From Salinicola socius (GTDB taxonomy: Bacteria > Pseudomonadota > Gammaproteobacteria > Pseudomonadales > Halomonadaceae), in the NCBI RefSeq assembly GCF_001937195.1, contig NZ_MSDO01000009.1, forward strand, positions 62,001 to 126,000: 64,000 nucleotides of DNA, in the 5' to 3' direction. A program made the position numbers and the translations under genes. This document shows, one piece after another, positions 26,658 through 39,088 of this stretch (positions within the stretch are counted from its first letter, which is position 1; every line of letters begins with the position of its first letter). The notes below the pieces were generated by a model, which saw only the letters and a list, made by a program, of their open reading frames with translations, was not told the DNA's origin and did no database searches.

Positions 26658-27611
26658 ATGAATCAACGAGTCGATGCGGTGACGCCGCTGTCCGGGAAGG
26701 AGATGGCGGCCGGGAACGACAGGGCGCTCGTGGGTTACCGCCAGGCACTGGTCGAGTTGCTCGATCGTCTGACACTGGGGCGCGAGGGGAAGTTGCCGAG
26801 CGCCATACCCGGGTTGTCGATCCATCGGCTGAGCGCGCCTCGGCCGCCGCAGTACGTGGTACACGATCCGGTGTTCAGCGTGATCGCCCAGGGCGCCAAG
26901 CGGCTCTCGATCGGGCAGGAGATCTACGAATACGACCCGATGCATTACCTGGTCTCGTCGGTCGACCTGCCGGTACTGGCGGACGTTTCCCGGGCCAGCC
27001 GGGAGGCGCCCTACCTCGGGTTGCGCCTGGATCTCGACGTCGAACTGATCGGCGAGCTGATCCATGACGATAACCTGGCGACCGTCTCGGCCACCGAACC
27101 GGCGCGGGGTCTCTACGTGAACCGGCTGGAAGCCCCGCTGCTGGAAACGGTGCTGCGTCTGCTGCGGTTGCTGGAGTCGCCGCAGGACATTCCGGTACTG
27201 GCGCCAATGATCAAGCGCGAGATCGCCTACCGCCTGCTTCGCCATGGGCACGGTGCCCGGCTCCGCCAGATCGCGCTGAAGGATAGCCAGACCCGGCGGA
27301 TCGCCGCGGCGATCCGCCTGCTGCGCGAGCGTTACGCCGAACCGCTGCCGGTCGCCGTCATCGCCGGGAACGTGCATATGAGCGTGTCGTCGCTGCACCA
27401 TCACTTCAAGGCGGTCACGGCGATGAGTCCCCTGCAGTACCAGAAGCAGCTGCGCCTGCAGGAGGCCCGGCGCTTGCTGCTTGCCGGGACCCTCGAGGTG
27501 ACTGCGGTGGCGCAGCGTGTCGGCTACGAGAGTCCCTCCCAGTTCAGCCGCGAATATCGGCGCTGTTTCGGTCTGCCGCCGCAGCGGGACAGGCAGCGCT
27601 GGCGCCCCTAG
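26658..27611 (+). CDS. AraC-family transcriptional regulator (AraC_N type)
   Basis: 317 aa from ATG 26658; a GTG at 26637 is possible but sits on the ribosome site. Residues ~40-200 are the AraC N-terminal cupin-like domain (SVIAQGAKRLSIGQEIYEYDPMHYL pattern, with the family's SVDLPV). Residues ~220-315 hold two helix-turn-helix motifs (VIAGNVHMSVSSLHHHFKA and VAQRVGYESPSQFSREYRR). This subfamily commonly activates a divergent alcohol dehydrogenase or aldo/keto reductase, as here. Confidence 0.9.
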   Translation: MNQRVDAVTPLSGKEMAAGNDRALVGYRQALVELLDRLTLGREGKLPSAIPGLSIHRLSAPRPPQYVVHDPVFSVIAQGAKRLSIGQEIYEYDPMHYLVSSVDLPVLADVSRASREAPYLGLRLDLDVELIGELIHDDNLATVSATEPARGLYVNRLEAPLLETVLRLLRLLESPQDIPVLAPMIKREIAYRLLRHGHGARLRQIALKDSQTRRIAAAIRLLRERYAEPLPVAVIAGNVHMSVSSLHHHFKAVTAMSPLQYQKQLRLQEARRLLLAGTLEVTAVAQRVGYESPSQFSREYRRCFGLPPQRDRQRWRP

Positions 27612-28278
27612 CCGAGTGCCGGGATCACGCCATCATCGACGGCATCATGCGGTAATACGGATTGAACGGTATCCCTGGCGTACTGCCTACCATGATGGTC
27701 GGAATCGAGAGAGTGAAGAGGATTCGCGACAGCTCCTCGCGCCTGTTCCTGGTCGACAATAGGGTCAGATCCATCGAGCAGAAATCATTTCGGTCGATGC
27801 CCGTTCCGGTGGGGAAGACGATCACTTGTGGTGACAGCCATGAAATTTGCCCATGATCGATATGGTCAATGACTATCAGGCCGTGTGGCATGAAAAGCCA
27901 ATAGCTATTACGCAGCCCTTGCGGCGCCTGATGTGGGCGTTTTCCCAGCCGGCGGCAGTGCGTGCCGCACCCCCGACAGATGCCGGCTCGTTGCCCTAAA
28001 GTTGGCCTGTGCCGGTTGGACAGCGCCTGGGGTTCACTCTATAAGTTGTGGTGCGCCCGTATCGGGCAACCGTCTTTTCTGAATCGGGTGAACGCGTTTG
28101 AGTTCTGGGCGGTTCAGGCGGGCAAAGTCGAGGCGATCGCGTCGCGAATCTGGCTCCGGGGCTATCGATTTCCCGCAGTGAAGGGCTTGTTGCGACAACC
28201 ACGCCGAAGGGGTCGCCGCGTGGGTAGCAGTATCGAGGCGATCAATGCCTCGCATCAAAGAATTAGGGAGAGATCACC
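27612..28278. other. Long intergenic region with AT-richer patch
   Basis: Lies between the AraC-type gene and catalase. Composition drops at 27650-27900. A leftward frame at 27625-27891 (88 aa, ending PFNPYYRMMPSMMA) is plausible as protein and is open without a stop for ~50 further codons upstream, but has no ribosome site and no family I recognise. It may be a gene fragment. The catalase promoter should lie in 28000-28260; I see no certain OxyR site. Confidence 0.4.
27625..27891 (-). CDS. Doubtful small protein or gene fragment
   Basis: 88 aa from ATG 27891. No domain recognised; no signal peptide. The composition differs from neighbouring genes and no ribosome site is visible, so this may be a remnant of a longer gene or chance. 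Confidence 0.2.
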   Translation of the reverse strand: MPHGLIVIDHIDHGQISWLSPQVIVFPTGTGIDRNDFCSMDLTLLSTRNRREELSRILFTLSIPTIMVGSTPGIPFNPYYRMMPSMMA

Positions 28279-29742
28279 GTGACTAGCGACAATCGCAAAC
28301 CGACAACGACAGATGCCGGTATTCCAGTGGCGAGCGAAGAAAACTCGCTTTCCGTAGGTCCGGATGGCCCGATCGTGCTTCACGATCACTATCTGATGGA
28401 GCAGATGGCGGCATTCAACCGGGAGATGATTCCGGATCGCCAGCCCCACGCCAAGGGCGGTGGTGCCTTCGGTCATTTCGAAGTGACCCACGACGTCAGC
28501 CGGTATACTCGAGCGAAATTTCTCCAGCCAGGCAAGACGACCGAGATGGTCGCTCGCTTCTCTACCGTCGCCGGTGAAAGCGGTAGCCCGGATACCTGGC
28601 GTGACCCGCGTGGCTTCGCGCTCAAGTTCTATACCGAAGATGGCAACTTCGACATGGTGGGCAACAATACGCCCGTCTTTTTCGTGCGCGATCCGATGAA
28701 GTTCCAACACTTCATTCACTCCCAGAAGCGCCGTGCGGACAATGGGTTGCGCGATCACGACATGCAGTGGGACTTCTGGACCATGGCGCCGGAGTCGGCC
28801 CACCAGGTGACCTGGCTCATGGGTGACCGCGGCGTGCCTGCCAGTTGGCGTCACATGAACGGATACTCCAGCCACACCTACATGTGGGTCAACGCACAGA
28901 GCGAGCGTTTCTGGGTCAAGTATCACTTCAAGACCGATCAGGGCATCAAGTGCATGACCCAGGAGCAGGCGGACCAGATGGCGGGCAGCGATGCCGACTA
29001 TCACCGCCGCGACCTGTTCAATGCGATCAAGCGGGGCGACTACCCGACCTGGACGCTGCAGGTCCAGATCATGCCGTTCGAGGATGCCAAGACCTACCGC
29101 ATCAATCCGTTCGATCTGACCAAGGTCTGGCCGCACGACGACTATCCGCTGATGGAAGTCGGCAAGATGACGCTGAATCGCAATCCGGAAGACTTCCATA
29201 CCCAGATCGAGCAGGCTGCCTTCGAACCCAACAACATGGTTCCCGGTACCGGACTGTCGCCGGACAAGATGCTGCTGGCACGCTCCATCTCCTACGCCGA
29301 CGCGCACCGCGCTCGTCTCGGAGTGAACTACAAGCACATTCCGGTCAATACGCCGAAGGTGCCGGTCAACAGCTACAGCAAGGGCGGCGCGATGCGCATG
29401 CATAACGCCAGCGACCCTGTCTATGCCCCCAACAGCAAGGGTGGCTCCAAGGCCGACCCAGAGCGTTACCCGGAAGATGCGGTATGGTCGGCGGACGGTG
29501 AGTTCGTTCGCGCCGCCTATACGCTGCGTCCGGCGGACGACGACTACAGCCAGGCCAACGATCTCGTCAACAAGGTGATGGACGATGCGGCCCGGGACCG
29601 TCTGGTCAACAACGTCGTCGGCCACGTTTCCGGCGGTGTCGAGGAGCCGGTTCTGTCCCGTGTTTTCGAGTATTGGCACAACATCGACGCGACCATCGGT
29701 CGTCGTATCGAGGAAGGTGTGAAGGCCAATCGCGGGCAGTGA
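28279..29742 (+). CDS. katA: Monofunctional haem catalase (small-subunit type)
   Basis: 487 aa, GTG start with AGGGAG upstream. Distal haem site [14 protein letters not shown] (His near residue 57), RFSTVAGE near 95, Asn in [12 protein letters not shown] near 130, and proximal [14 protein letters not shown] with the haem-ligand Tyr near 340. It decomposes hydrogen peroxide in the cytosol. No C-terminal flavodoxin-like extension, so it is the small-subunit class. Followed by a strong shared terminator. Confidence 0.95.
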   Translation: MTSDNRKPTTTDAGIPVASEENSLSVGPDGPIVLHDHYLMEQMAAFNREMIPDRQPHAKGGGAFGHFEVTHDVSRYTRAKFLQPGKTTEMVARFSTVAGESGSPDTWRDPRGFALKFYTEDGNFDMVGNNTPVFFVRDPMKFQHFIHSQKRRADNGLRDHDMQWDFWTMAPESAHQVTWLMGDRGVPASWRHMNGYSSHTYMWVNAQSERFWVKYHFKTDQGIKCMTQEQADQMAGSDADYHRRDLFNAIKRGDYPTWTLQVQIMPFEDAKTYRINPFDLTKVWPHDDYPLMEVGKMTLNRNPEDFHTQIEQAAFEPNNMVPGTGLSPDKMLLARSISYADAHRARLGVNYKHIPVNTPKVPVNSYSKGGAMRMHNASDPVYAPNSKGGSKADPERYPEDAVWSADGEFVRAAYTLRPADDDYSQANDLVNKVMDDAARDRLVNNVVGHVSGGVEEPVLSRVFEYWHNIDATIGRRIEEGVKANRGQ

Positions 29743-29787
29743 CGCGTTGCTGCCGGCACAGGTCTGAAGCTGTCGGCTAGCGAATTG

Positions 29788-29824
29788 AAAAGGCCCCGTT
29801 CACTCGCCGTGAACGGGGCCTTTT
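29788..29824. terminator. Bidirectional intrinsic terminator
   Basis: A 16-bp perfect stem (29788-29803 with 29809-29824) with 5-nt loop; A-run on the left and T-run on the right let it stop transcripts from both convergent genes, catalase and the chemoreceptor. Confidence 0.93.
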
Positions 29825-29839
29825 TACGTCACGATGCGA

Positions 29840-31468
29840 TCAGAAGCTGCTCCACTCCTCGGTTTCCATCGGTGCTGTCTTCCCGGCGGGACGGGCGGGG
29901 CGAGCAGAGGTCGAAGATGCGCCGGAGGCCAGGGGCAGCGGTCGATGGTTGACGCTCGCCGGCGCTTCCTGATAACCACTGAAGAAGCCGACCTCGCGCG
30001 CCAGCAGCTCGGCCTGAACCTGCAGGTTCCCGGTAACACCGGTGGATTCCTCGACGAGGGATGCGTTCTGCTGAGTCACGCTGTCCATTTCCCCAACCGC
30101 GAGATTGATCTGCTGGATCCCCGTCGATTGTTCCCGGCTGGCCACGGCGATTTCCGATACCAGATCCGTCACCTTCTCGACGTTGCTGACGATGTTGGCC
30201 AGCGTTTCGCCGGAGCGGTTGACCAGTTCCGAACCGCGTGAGACTCGCTGTGCGCTCTCCGATACCAGTTGCTTGATCTCGCCAGCGGCATTGGCGCTGC
30301 GGCTTGCCAACTGACGGACCTCATGCGCCACCACCGCGAACCCCCGCCCTTGCTCGCCGGCCCGAGCGGCCTCGACGGAGGCATTGAGTGCCAGAAGGTT
30401 GGTCTGGAAGGCGATCTCGTCGATCATGCCGATGATGTTGGAGATCTGCTTGCTGGAGCTGTCGATCTGCTGCATCGCAATGATGGCTTCGTTGACGACT
30501 TCGCCACCCTGCTTGGCCTGAGTACTGACCTGGCTGGCGAGTTGGTCGGCCTGAACCGCATTGTCCGCATTCTGCCCGACGGTATTGGTGATCTGCTCCA
30601 GCGCCGCGGCGGTTTCCTGCAGGCTGGCGGCCTGTTCCTGGGTCCGCTGGCTCAGGTTCTCGTTACCGGCCGCCAGCTCGGCGGAGATCGATTCGACGTT
30701 TCTCGCGTTGCGTGCCACTTCGCCGATGACGCTGGAAAGCTTGTCGCGCATGCCGGCCATGGCATTCAGCATGCGGCCGAATTCGTCGCGGTAGCTGGCA
30801 CTCAGGCGCGCACCGAGATCGCCCTTGGCCAGTGCCTCGGAGAACGCCGTGGCTTCACGCAGCGGGCGGAGAATGCCGCGAACCAGCCACCAGCCGATGG
30901 CGATGGCCACCAGCAAGCCGAGAAGGATCGCGCCGATGATCACCTTGCGGCTGAACTGATACTCCTCGACGCTCTGCTGGTAGCTGGCGAGGGTTGCCTG
31001 CCGTGCCCCTCGATAGAGCGAGGTGACCGTCTCGTAAAGATCGGCATAGATCTGGTTGATCTGCGCTTCACCCGCCTTGCCGCCGTCCAACTCGTTGCGA
31101 AGCGATTGCAGCTGCTGCTGGTAAAGATCGGCCAGTTGCCGCTCCGCGTCGTTCGACACCAGCGCCGGGTAGTAGTGGTTCCAGGCCTCGTCGGTGCGCT
31201 TGCGGTTCGCCTCGACCTCCCGTCGCTGTGCATCGGAGAGATTGCCGGCCCCAACCCTGGCGAAGATGGTGCGATTGTCGCCGATGGCTGCCCTCACAGT
31301 GGAGAGCTCGATCATTTCCTTAACATTCTCTCCGACGATGGATTGCATCGCCTGTTGAGCAGACCGAGTGCTCAACACACCCTGTACCCCGATACCGACC
31401 ATCAGGGCGATCATCAGCCCCAATGCGATGATCAGCCTTGCCTTGACGCTTCTACCGATATCTAGCAC
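29840..31468 (-). CDS. Methyl-accepting chemotaxis protein with four-helix-bundle sensor
   Basis: 542 aa, GTG start at 31468. Membrane helix 1 at residues ~12-32, periplasmic helical sensor ~33-185 (4HB type), helix 2 ~187-210, HAMP ~211-262, then the cytoplasmic rod. The hairpin tip [21 protein letters not shown] near 380 binds CheA/CheW. The extreme C-terminus EEWSSF fits the xWxxF tether that recruits CheR/CheB, so this is a high-abundance-type receptor able to drive methylation. Ligand unknown. Confidence 0.93.
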   Translation of the reverse strand: MLDIGRSVKARLIIALGLMIALMVGIGVQGVLSTRSAQQAMQSIVGENVKEMIELSTVRAAIGDNRTIFARVGAGNLSDAQRREVEANRKRTDEAWNHYYPALVSNDAERQLADLYQQQLQSLRNELDGGKAGEAQINQIYADLYETVTSLYRGARQATLASYQQSVEEYQFSRKVIIGAILLGLLVAIAIGWWLVRGILRPLREATAFSEALAKGDLGARLSASYRDEFGRMLNAMAGMRDKLSSVIGEVARNARNVESISAELAAGNENLSQRTQEQAASLQETAAALEQITNTVGQNADNAVQADQLASQVSTQAKQGGEVVNEAIIAMQQIDSSSKQISNIIGMIDEIAFQTNLLALNASVEAARAGEQGRGFAVVAHEVRQLASRSANAAGEIKQLVSESAQRVSRGSELVNRSGETLANIVSNVEKVTDLVSEIAVASREQSTGIQQINLAVGEMDSVTQQNASLVEESTGVTGNLQVQAELLAREVGFFSGYQEAPASVNHRPLPLASGASSTSARPARPAGKTAPMETEEWSSF

Positions 31469-31713
31469 TCGTATTCACCCCGCCGGATTGATATGGACCC
31501 GCCATTTTTTTCTGTGTCGCTGCACATGGCTTTTGGTTGCCGAACTGGCTCGGCTAGAGGTCTATCGGCGTGGTGAATCCTGGATTTAGCGGCTTGCGAG
31601 GAATTATTCGCTACTTTACGAGCCAGATTAGGGTAACGGGCTGTTTTGGCTCGTTTAGCAGCATGAATTAATTATGATTCGGACTGGGGCTTTCTCCGGC
31701 CTGAGTCGCTCTG

Positions 31714-32781
31714 TCACCCCTTGCGCTGCTTGATCTGATCTTTCAATTGCCCGGGTACCTGCTTGATGATCAGACGGTCGCGTTCGTCGTCGTACTCGAT
31801 GCTGTTGCCGAGCAGGTGGGAATCGAAGCTGATCGAGACGCCGCTGGCACGTCCGGCGAAACGCTTGAACTGCTGCAGGGTGCGCTTGTCCGGCGGAATT
31901 TCGGCGGCGAGCCCGTAGTCCTGGTTGCGGATATAGTCGTAGAACGCCTTGGGCTGCGTTTCATCGACCAGCTCGGAAAGCTCGTCCAGCGTGATCGGCT
32001 CGCCGCGCTTGGCCTGACCGTTGGCGTAGTCGATCAGCGCTTCGGTCTTTTCGCGGCTGGCGTCCTCGGGCAGGTCTTCGCTCTCCACATAGTCGCTGAA
32101 CGCCTTGAGCAGGGTGCGGGTCTCGGCGCCGGCGTTGACGCCTTCCTGACATCCCAGCCATTCCCGGAAAGCTTCCACCAGCTTCTTGTTGCCGCGGTCC
32201 TGCACATAGGTGATGTACTGGCGCGACTGTCCGCGCTGCCACTGAGTCAGATCGATTCGTGCCGCCAGCATCAATTGGCCGAGGTTGAGCTGCTGAACGG
32301 GGACGACGTTGAGGTCGGCATCGAAGCCGTAGCCGTCGCGCTGATGGAGCAGGGTCAGCGTCAGATACTCCGCCTCGCCCTGACGGGAGTGCACGAACCA
32401 CCAGTGGCCGCCGATCGAAAGGTGGCCATCGATCAACGGCACCAGGCTTTCCGTGGTCTGACGCGTGAAATCGGTAAAGTTGATCTCACCGCGGCGGTAG
32501 CGCTCGAGCTCGAAGGCGAAACGGGACGTCGTCGATGGGGTTTCGGGGTTACCGTCGTCTGCGTCTTCTGTTTCGTTCCCGCTCGCCACGTCGCCTGGCT
32601 GGGCGTCCGCCTCTCGAAAATGCCCCCACGCCTTGGGTTTGCCGTGGAAGCTCGAAGTGAACGTCGCCAGTAGGGACTCTGCCATCGCGGTGTCGGTCAT
32701 CGCCTCGCCGGGAGTCAACGTGGCGGGCTGTTCGTCGCTCCGTTTATCGAGGCGATGGGCGCAGGCTTGCAGTATCGGCAT
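31714..32781 (-). CDS. yejK: Nucleoid-associated protein YejK (NdpA)
   Basis: 355 aa. Matches the 37-kDa nucleoid-associated family: MPILQACAHRLDKR start, a KAWGHF motif, LERY(R)RGEINFTDF near 100, GGHWWFVHSRQGEAEYLTLTLL near 125, IDLTQWQ, and the C-terminal GVSISFDSHLLGNSIEYD. It binds the nucleoid of Gram-negative bacteria; a precise role is not established. Residues 50-85 are an acidic, low-complexity insertion. Stands alone. Confidence 0.92.
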   Translation of the reverse strand: MPILQACAHRLDKRSDEQPATLTPGEAMTDTAMAESLLATFTSSFHGKPKAWGHFREADAQPGDVASGNETEDADDGNPETPSTTSRFAFELERYRRGEINFTDFTRQTTESLVPLIDGHLSIGGHWWFVHSRQGEAEYLTLTLLHQRDGYGFDADLNVVPVQQLNLGQLMLAARIDLTQWQRGQSRQYITYVQDRGNKKLVEAFREWLGCQEGVNAGAETRTLLKAFSDYVESEDLPEDASREKTEALIDYANGQAKRGEPITLDELSELVDETQPKAFYDYIRNQDYGLAAEIPPDKRTLQQFKRFAGRASGVSISFDSHLLGNSIEYDDERDRLIIKQVPGQLKDQIKQRKG

Positions 32782-32962
32782 GAGATGGCTCGTGAAACGT
32801 GAAAGGGCAGGCCGCCACTCGGCAGCCCGCGCAAGAAAGAGGATATGGCTTGGCGCTCGTTCTTTCCGTGAGTTCCTCGCCCCCGTTCTTCGCCCCAGTT
32901 CCTCGCGCTAGCCGCAGGCGCAGTGGGCTTGGCGTGACGAACCTGACGTGACGAACCTGGCG

Positions 32963-33724
32963 TCAGGGGCGCAGTCGGTATCCGGTACGGAAGATCCAGC
33001 TGATGACAGCCAGGCTGGCCGCCAGGAAGACGCCGATCATTACCAGGCTGGCGACGATACTGACATCGCTGATGCCGTAGAAGCTCCAGCGGAAGCCGCT
33101 GACCAGATAGACCACCGGGTTGGCCAGCGTCACCGTTTGCCAGAATGGTGGCAGCATGTCGATGGCATAGAAACTGCCGCCGAGGAACGTCAGGGGCGTG
33201 ATGATCAGCAGCGGGACCAGTTGCAGCTTCTCGAAGCTATCCGCCCAGATCCCGATGATGAAGCCGAGCAGACTGAAAGTGAGCGCGGTCAACAGCAGAA
33301 ACAGCAGCATCATGAACGGGTGCAGGATGTGCAGGTCGACGAAGAAGTTGGCGGTGACGAGAATCACCAGCCCCAGGATCGCGGACTTCGAGGCGGCTGC
33401 GCCGACATAGCCGAGCACGATCTCGAAATACGAGATCGGCGCCGACAGCATTTCATAGATGGTGCCGGTGAACTTGGGGAAGAAGATCCCGAATGACGCG
33501 TTGGAGACGCTCTGCGTCAACAGCATCAGCATGATCAGGCCGGGCACGATGAAGGCGCCGTAGCTGACGCCTTCGACCTCCTGGATGCGCGAGCCGATGG
33601 CGGCGCCGAAAACGACGAAGTAGAGCGATGTCGAAATGACCGGCGATATCAGGCTTTGCAGCAGCGTGCGCCCGGCGCGGGCCATTTCGAAGATGTAGAT
33701 GGAGCGGACGGCTTGCAGATTCAT
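32963..33724 (-). CDS. ABC-2 type exporter permease
   Basis: 253 aa with six hydrophobic segments (near 22-45, 58-82, 103-130, 140-165, 172-192, 225-248). [32 protein letters not shown]-type sequence is typical of ABC-2 permeases of the YadH group. The start overlaps the stop of the ATPase gene by 4 bp (ATGA). Together they form an exporter; substrate unknown. Confidence 0.9.
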   Translation of the reverse strand: MNLQAVRSIYIFEMARAGRTLLQSLISPVISTSLYFVVFGAAIGSRIQEVEGVSYGAFIVPGLIMLMLLTQSVSNASFGIFFPKFTGTIYEMLSAPISYFEIVLGYVGAAASKSAILGLVILVTANFFVDLHILHPFMMLLFLLLTALTFSLLGFIIGIWADSFEKLQLVPLLIITPLTFLGGSFYAIDMLPPFWQTVTLANPVVYLVSGFRWSFYGISDVSIVASLVMIGVFLAASLAVISWIFRTGYRLRP

Positions 33725-34722
33725 GGGCGCTCTCTGACCAGGTTGACGAAAATATCTTCCAGCGAACTTTGCTTGGTGTGCAGATCCTTGAAACGGATGC
33801 CTGCGGCCTCGATCTCGTTGATCAGCGCACTGACGCTGACATGGCCGTCATCCCCGGCATCGCTGGCGTCGTAGGTATAGACCAGCACGCTGCCTTCCTC
33901 GGCCAGGGTCAGCGGGTAATGCGCCAGCGCCGGCGGCACGCTGGCCAGCGGCGTCTGCAGGTGCAGCGTCAGTTGCTTGCTGCCGAGTTGACGCATCAGC
34001 GCCGCCTTCTCCCGCACCAGCACGATCTCGCCGCCGTTGATGACGCCGATACGATCGGCCATCTCCTCGGCTTCCTCGATGTAGTGCGTGGTCAGGATGA
34101 TGGTCACGCCGCTATTGCGAAGTTCCCTGACCACTTCCCACATGTCGCGTCGTAGCTCGACGTCGACGCCGGCGGTGGGCTCGTCGAGAAACAGAATTTC
34201 AGGCTCGTGGGCCAGCGCCTTGGCGATCAGCACACGGCGCTTCATGCCGCCGGAGAGCGTGATCAGCTTGTTCTTGCGCTTGTCCCACAGCGACAGCGCC
34301 TTGAGTATGCGCTCGATATGGGCGTCATTGGGCGGCTTGCCGAACAGGCCACGGCTGAAGCGTACCGTGTTCCAGACGGTCTCGAAGGCGTCGCTGGTCA
34401 ATTCCTGTGGCACCAGGCCGATCTTGGCGCGTGCCGCGCGATAGTCGGTGACGTTGTCGTGGCCATCGACCATCACGCTGCCGCTGCTGGCATTGACCAG
34501 TCCACAGATGATGCTGATCAGGGTCGTCTTGCCGGCGCCGTTGGGGCCGAGCAGTGCGAAGATCTCGCCGCGCTGGATCTCCAGGTCGATCTGCTTCAGC
34601 GCTTCGAAACCGGAATCGTAACGCTTGGAAAGACCGGTAATGGCAATCACCGGCGTTGGCTGGACGGCAGGCGTCTCGGTTCGTACCGTGCGCTCTGGTG
34701 CTGTGGGCGTCTCGTGATTCAT
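33721..34722 (-). CDS. ABC-2 exporter ATP-binding protein
   Basis: 333 aa from ATG 34722; longer frames to 34899 have no support. ABC domain at residues ~30-245: Walker [10 protein letters not shown], signature LSGGMKRR, Walker [11 protein letters not shown], His switch [10 protein letters not shown]. The C-terminal ~80 residues are the extension common in YadG/CcmA-type exporters. YadG-YadH-like pair with the downstream permease. Confidence 0.92.
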   Translation of the reverse strand: MNHETPTAPERTVRTETPAVQPTPVIAITGLSKRYDSGFEALKQIDLEIQRGEIFALLGPNGAGKTTLISIICGLVNASSGSVMVDGHDNVTDYRAARAKIGLVPQELTSDAFETVWNTVRFSRGLFGKPPNDAHIERILKALSLWDKRKNKLITLSGGMKRRVLIAKALAHEPEILFLDEPTAGVDVELRRDMWEVVRELRNSGVTIILTTHYIEEAEEMADRIGVINGGEIVLVREKAALMRQLGSKQLTLHLQTPLASVPPALAHYPLTLAEEGSVLVYTYDASDAGDDGHVSVSALINEIEAAGIRFKDLHTKQSSLEDIFVNLVRERP

Positions 34723-34963
34723 GAAGGCGATACATCGTGACGTGGTGGGGGCCCACCATTGTAGGCGAAAAAGACCGCGGGCTGGACCCGGGCGTGATCG
34801 AGATCGCATCGGCATCGCGACGGCCGACGGAACAGCGGTCTCTTGTTGCGGCGAAACGGGCGCAATGGCGCAGAGTTGTCTATAACAAACAGGCAACATA
34901 AAAAATCATACAGGCAGGATCGGTGTCGAAACGACGCCGAGTTTTCCCGCAAGGAGGCCATTC

Positions 34964-35554
34964 ATGCCACGTTCTTCCCTCATCAAACGTACTGCCATCG
35001 TGTTGTTCGCTGCCGTTCTCGGCGGAACTGCGCTATCGGCGTGTACCACGACCACCACGTCCGACCGCGAAAGCCGGCTGTCGCAGCGTGAACAGCTGGA
35101 TCAGGACGTCCAGCAGACGCTGGACCGGCTCTATCGATCGGTCCCCGAATCGCGGTCGCTGGCACAGCAGGCCGAAGGGGTGCTGGTCTTCCCCGGCGTG
35201 CTCGGCGCCAGTTTCATCGTCGGGGCCAGCCATGGCGACGGCTCGCTGCTGATGGATGGTGCCAAGGCGGGTTACTACACCACGACCAGCGGCTCGATCG
35301 GGTTTCAGGCGGGCGCGCAGTCGCAGGCGGTCATCTATATGTTGATGACGGAAGAGGCGCTCAATCGCGTCCGTAGCGACAATGGCTGGTCCGTCGGTGC
35401 CAGTGCCGGCGTGGCCGTCGCGGACGTGGGTGCCAATGGTCAGATCACCAACAACACCGCCAACAAGGAAGTGGTCGCGTTCGTGATGAACAACCAAGGG
35501 ATTCAGGGTGGCGTGTCGTTGGGCGGTGCCAAGATCTCCAAGGTCAGTCCCTGA
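34964..35554 (+). CDS. SYLF-domain lipoprotein (YSC84-related)
   Basis: 196 aa. Lipoprotein signal with lipobox LSAC (Cys near residue 27). The SYLF domain fills the rest: AQQAEGVLVFPGVLGASFIVG, GSIGFQAGAQSQAVIYMLMTEEAL and AVADVGANGQITNN are its hallmark blocks. SYLF domains bind lipid; the bacterial lipoprotein form has no settled role. RBS AAGGAGG is 8 nt upstream. Terminator follows. Confidence 0.9.
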   Translation: MPRSSLIKRTAIVLFAAVLGGTALSACTTTTTSDRESRLSQREQLDQDVQQTLDRLYRSVPESRSLAQQAEGVLVFPGVLGASFIVGASHGDGSLLMDGAKAGYYTTTSGSIGFQAGAQSQAVIYMLMTEEALNRVRSDNGWSVGASAGVAVADVGANGQITNNTANKEVVAFVMNNQGIQGGVSLGGAKISKVSP

Positions 35555-35623
35555 ACCGGATCCGACACGCAGGCGAGGCCGGACGGACGCCTCGGTTCAT
35601 CAATTCCTGAAGGTCTGATGCCA

Positions 35624-35647
35624 GAAACCCACCGAAAGGTGGGTTTC
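35624..35647. terminator. Bidirectional terminator-like hairpin
   Basis: 10-bp perfect stem (35624-35633 with 35638-35647) closed by a GAAA tetraloop, between the convergent SYLF and YebC-family genes. Confidence 0.75.
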
Positions 35648-35677
35648 CTGTTGGCGACCGAGAAGCCTTCCGTCGCG

Positions 35678-36406
35678 TCAGGCGCGTTCGGGTAGCTCGG
35701 CGTTGTGATAGACGTTCTGGACGTCGTCGAGATCGTTCAACATGTCGATGAATCTTTCGAACAGAGCGACATCATCGCCTTCCAGCGGCGTATGGGTCTG
35801 CGGTAGAAACTGAATTTCGTCGGCTTCGAACTCGAGTTCGCCGAAGGCATCGATCAGTGCCTGCTTGGCCTTGGCATACTCGGTATGCGGCGCGAACACC
35901 GTGATGTGGCCCGCCTCGTTCTCGATGTCGGTGACATCGACGTCGGCCTCCATCAGCGCCTCGAGCACCGCCTCCTCGTCTTCACCGGCAAAAGCGAAAA
36001 TGGCGCAGTGGTCGAACATGTGGCTGACCGCGCCTTGTGTGCCGATCTTGCTCTTGGTCTTGGTGAAACAGCCGCGGACATCGCCGAAGGTGCGGTTCGG
36101 GTTGTCGGTCAGGCACTCGACGATCACCATGCAGTTGCCGGGACCGAAACCCTCGTAGCGGGCTGCCGAGAAATCCTCGCCGCCGCTGCCCTTGGCCTTG
36201 TCCAGCGCCTTGTCGATCACGTGCGAAGGAACCTGATCCTTCTTGGCCTTGTCGATCAGCCCGCGAAGCGTCAGGTTGCCGGAAGGATCGGTGCCGCCGG
36301 CCTTGGCGCAGACATAGATTTCGCGGCCATACTTGCTGTAGACCTTGGTCTTGGCGTCGGCCGTTTTGGCCATGGATTCCTTGCGATTCTGGAAGGCCCT
36401 ACCCAT
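35678..36406 (-). CDS. YebC/PmpR-family protein, YeeN type
   Basis: 242 aa. Start at ATG 36406 ([15 protein letters not shown]), matching YeeN-type N-termini; a GTG two codons upstream is also in frame. Family blocks: [52 protein letters not shown]-type, and [20 protein letters not shown]. YebC proteins are cytoplasmic; they have been described as DNA-binding regulators and more recently as translation-associated factors. Divergent from dbpA. Confidence 0.9.
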   Translation of the reverse strand: MGRAFQNRKESMAKTADAKTKVYSKYGREIYVCAKAGGTDPSGNLTLRGLIDKAKKDQVPSHVIDKALDKAKGSGGEDFSAARYEGFGPGNCMVIVECLTDNPNRTFGDVRGCFTKTKSKIGTQGAVSHMFDHCAIFAFAGEDEEAVLEALMEADVDVTDIENEAGHITVFAPHTEYAKAKQALIDAFGELEFEADEIQFLPQTHTPLEGDDVALFERFIDMLNDLDDVQNVYHNAELPERA

Positions 36407-36633
36407 TGTCACTACCTATCAGGTTGTCAACGACGGCGAGATTTTACGCAACATTGCGCCGATGTTGCAGGTTTATTTGGGCTTTATCGCACCAATTGGC
36501 TAGCCCGAGCCATGAGACGGCGTCAATCTCCTCGTGCTCTGGTATTCTGCCGCGCCTGAGCATGACGTGGTGAGGCCCAAGGTGTCCGCCGGTTGATTGC
36601 ATCGCCCCTTCAACTCGATCAGGAGCATTTGCC

Positions 36634-38067
<1,434 letters not shown>

Positions 38068-38100
38068 GGGATAACGAGGACCTGTGAGGATAGCGAAAGC

Positions 38101-38961
38101 ATGAAAGTACCCAAGCGATTGCAGCCGCTGGTCGAGGATGGCCTGGTGGACGAGGTCGTCAGTCAACTGATGAGCGGCAAGGAAGCCCAGGTTTTCGTCG
38201 TTCGCTGTGGAGATGAGTTGCGCTGCGCGAAGGTGTTCAAGGAAGCCAAGCAGCGCAGTTTCAAGCAGGCGGTGGCCTATCAGGAAGGGCGCAAGGTGCG
38301 TAACAGCCGCCGTGCGCGGGCGATGTCGAAGAAGACCCGCTACGGCCAGCGCGAGCAGGAGTCGGCGTGGCTGAATGCGGAAGTCGACGCGCTCTACCGC
38401 CTCGCCGAGGCGGGCGTGCGGGTACCGACGCCACATGGCTTCGTCGACGGCGTGCTGCTGATGGAGATGATCGTCGACGCCGATGGTGACGTCGCGCCGC
38501 GCCTCGACGACGTCGAGCTGACACCGGAACTGGCGCTCGAGTATCACCAGCGCCTGATCGGCGAAATCGTGCAGATGCTGTGCGCCGGTCTGATTCACGG
38601 CGATCTCTCCGAATTCAATATTCTGGTGGGTGCCGAGGGGCCGGTGATCATCGATCTGCCCCAGGCGGTCGATGCTGCCGGCAACAACAACGCGCCCTGG
38701 ATGCTGGTTCGCGACGTCGACAACCTGCGCAGCTATTTCGGCCGCTACGCGCCGGCGCTGCTGAAGACCGACTACGGCAAGGAGATCTGGGCGCTCTACG
38801 AAGCCGGCGAACTGCATTCCGACGTTCGTCTGACCGGTCGCTATACCCCGGATACGACGCTGGTCGATGTCAGCAATGTCATGCAGGTGATCGACGCCGC
38901 CCGTGAAGAAGCGGCGGAGCGTCAGGAGCGGGAACAGGACGATGACGAGGAGAGCTGGTAA
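38101..38961 (+). CDS. RIO1-family serine/threonine protein kinase
   Basis: 286 aa. ATP-binding loop MSGKEAQVFVV with Lys in CAKVFKEA (residue ~45), hinge LLMEMIVD near 120, catalytic loop HGDLSEFNIL near 163, metal loop IIDLPQAVD near 182: all RIO signature residues are present. RIO kinases in eukaryotes mature small ribosomal subunits; the bacterial form is poorly studied. Being 33 bp behind dbpA suggests co-transcription and a ribosome-assembly role (inference). Acidic C-terminal tail. Confidence 0.92.
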   Translation: MKVPKRLQPLVEDGLVDEVVSQLMSGKEAQVFVVRCGDELRCAKVFKEAKQRSFKQAVAYQEGRKVRNSRRARAMSKKTRYGQREQESAWLNAEVDALYRLAEAGVRVPTPHGFVDGVLLMEMIVDADGDVAPRLDDVELTPELALEYHQRLIGEIVQMLCAGLIHGDLSEFNILVGAEGPVIIDLPQAVDAAGNNNAPWMLVRDVDNLRSYFGRYAPALLKTDYGKEIWALYEAGELHSDVRLTGRYTPDTTLVDVSNVMQVIDAAREEAAERQEREQDDDEESW

Positions 38962-39088
38962 AGCGTCGTGCTGACAACTTTCGGCACCGTTTTGTCGGCC
39001 TGGCTTGATCCTGGCCGGAGCAGAACGTCTACACTTTGAGCACCCCATCAAGCGGTCTTTCGAGATCGTTTCGTTCAAGGAGTGCTTC

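Noticed and set aside
27962-28282. 106-codon rightward frame before catalase
   Set aside because: Arg/Trp-rich composition, no ribosome site, overlaps the catalase start region.
30269-31465. 398-codon rightward frame opposite the chemoreceptor gene
   Set aside because: Antisense shadow; the receptor has full motif support.
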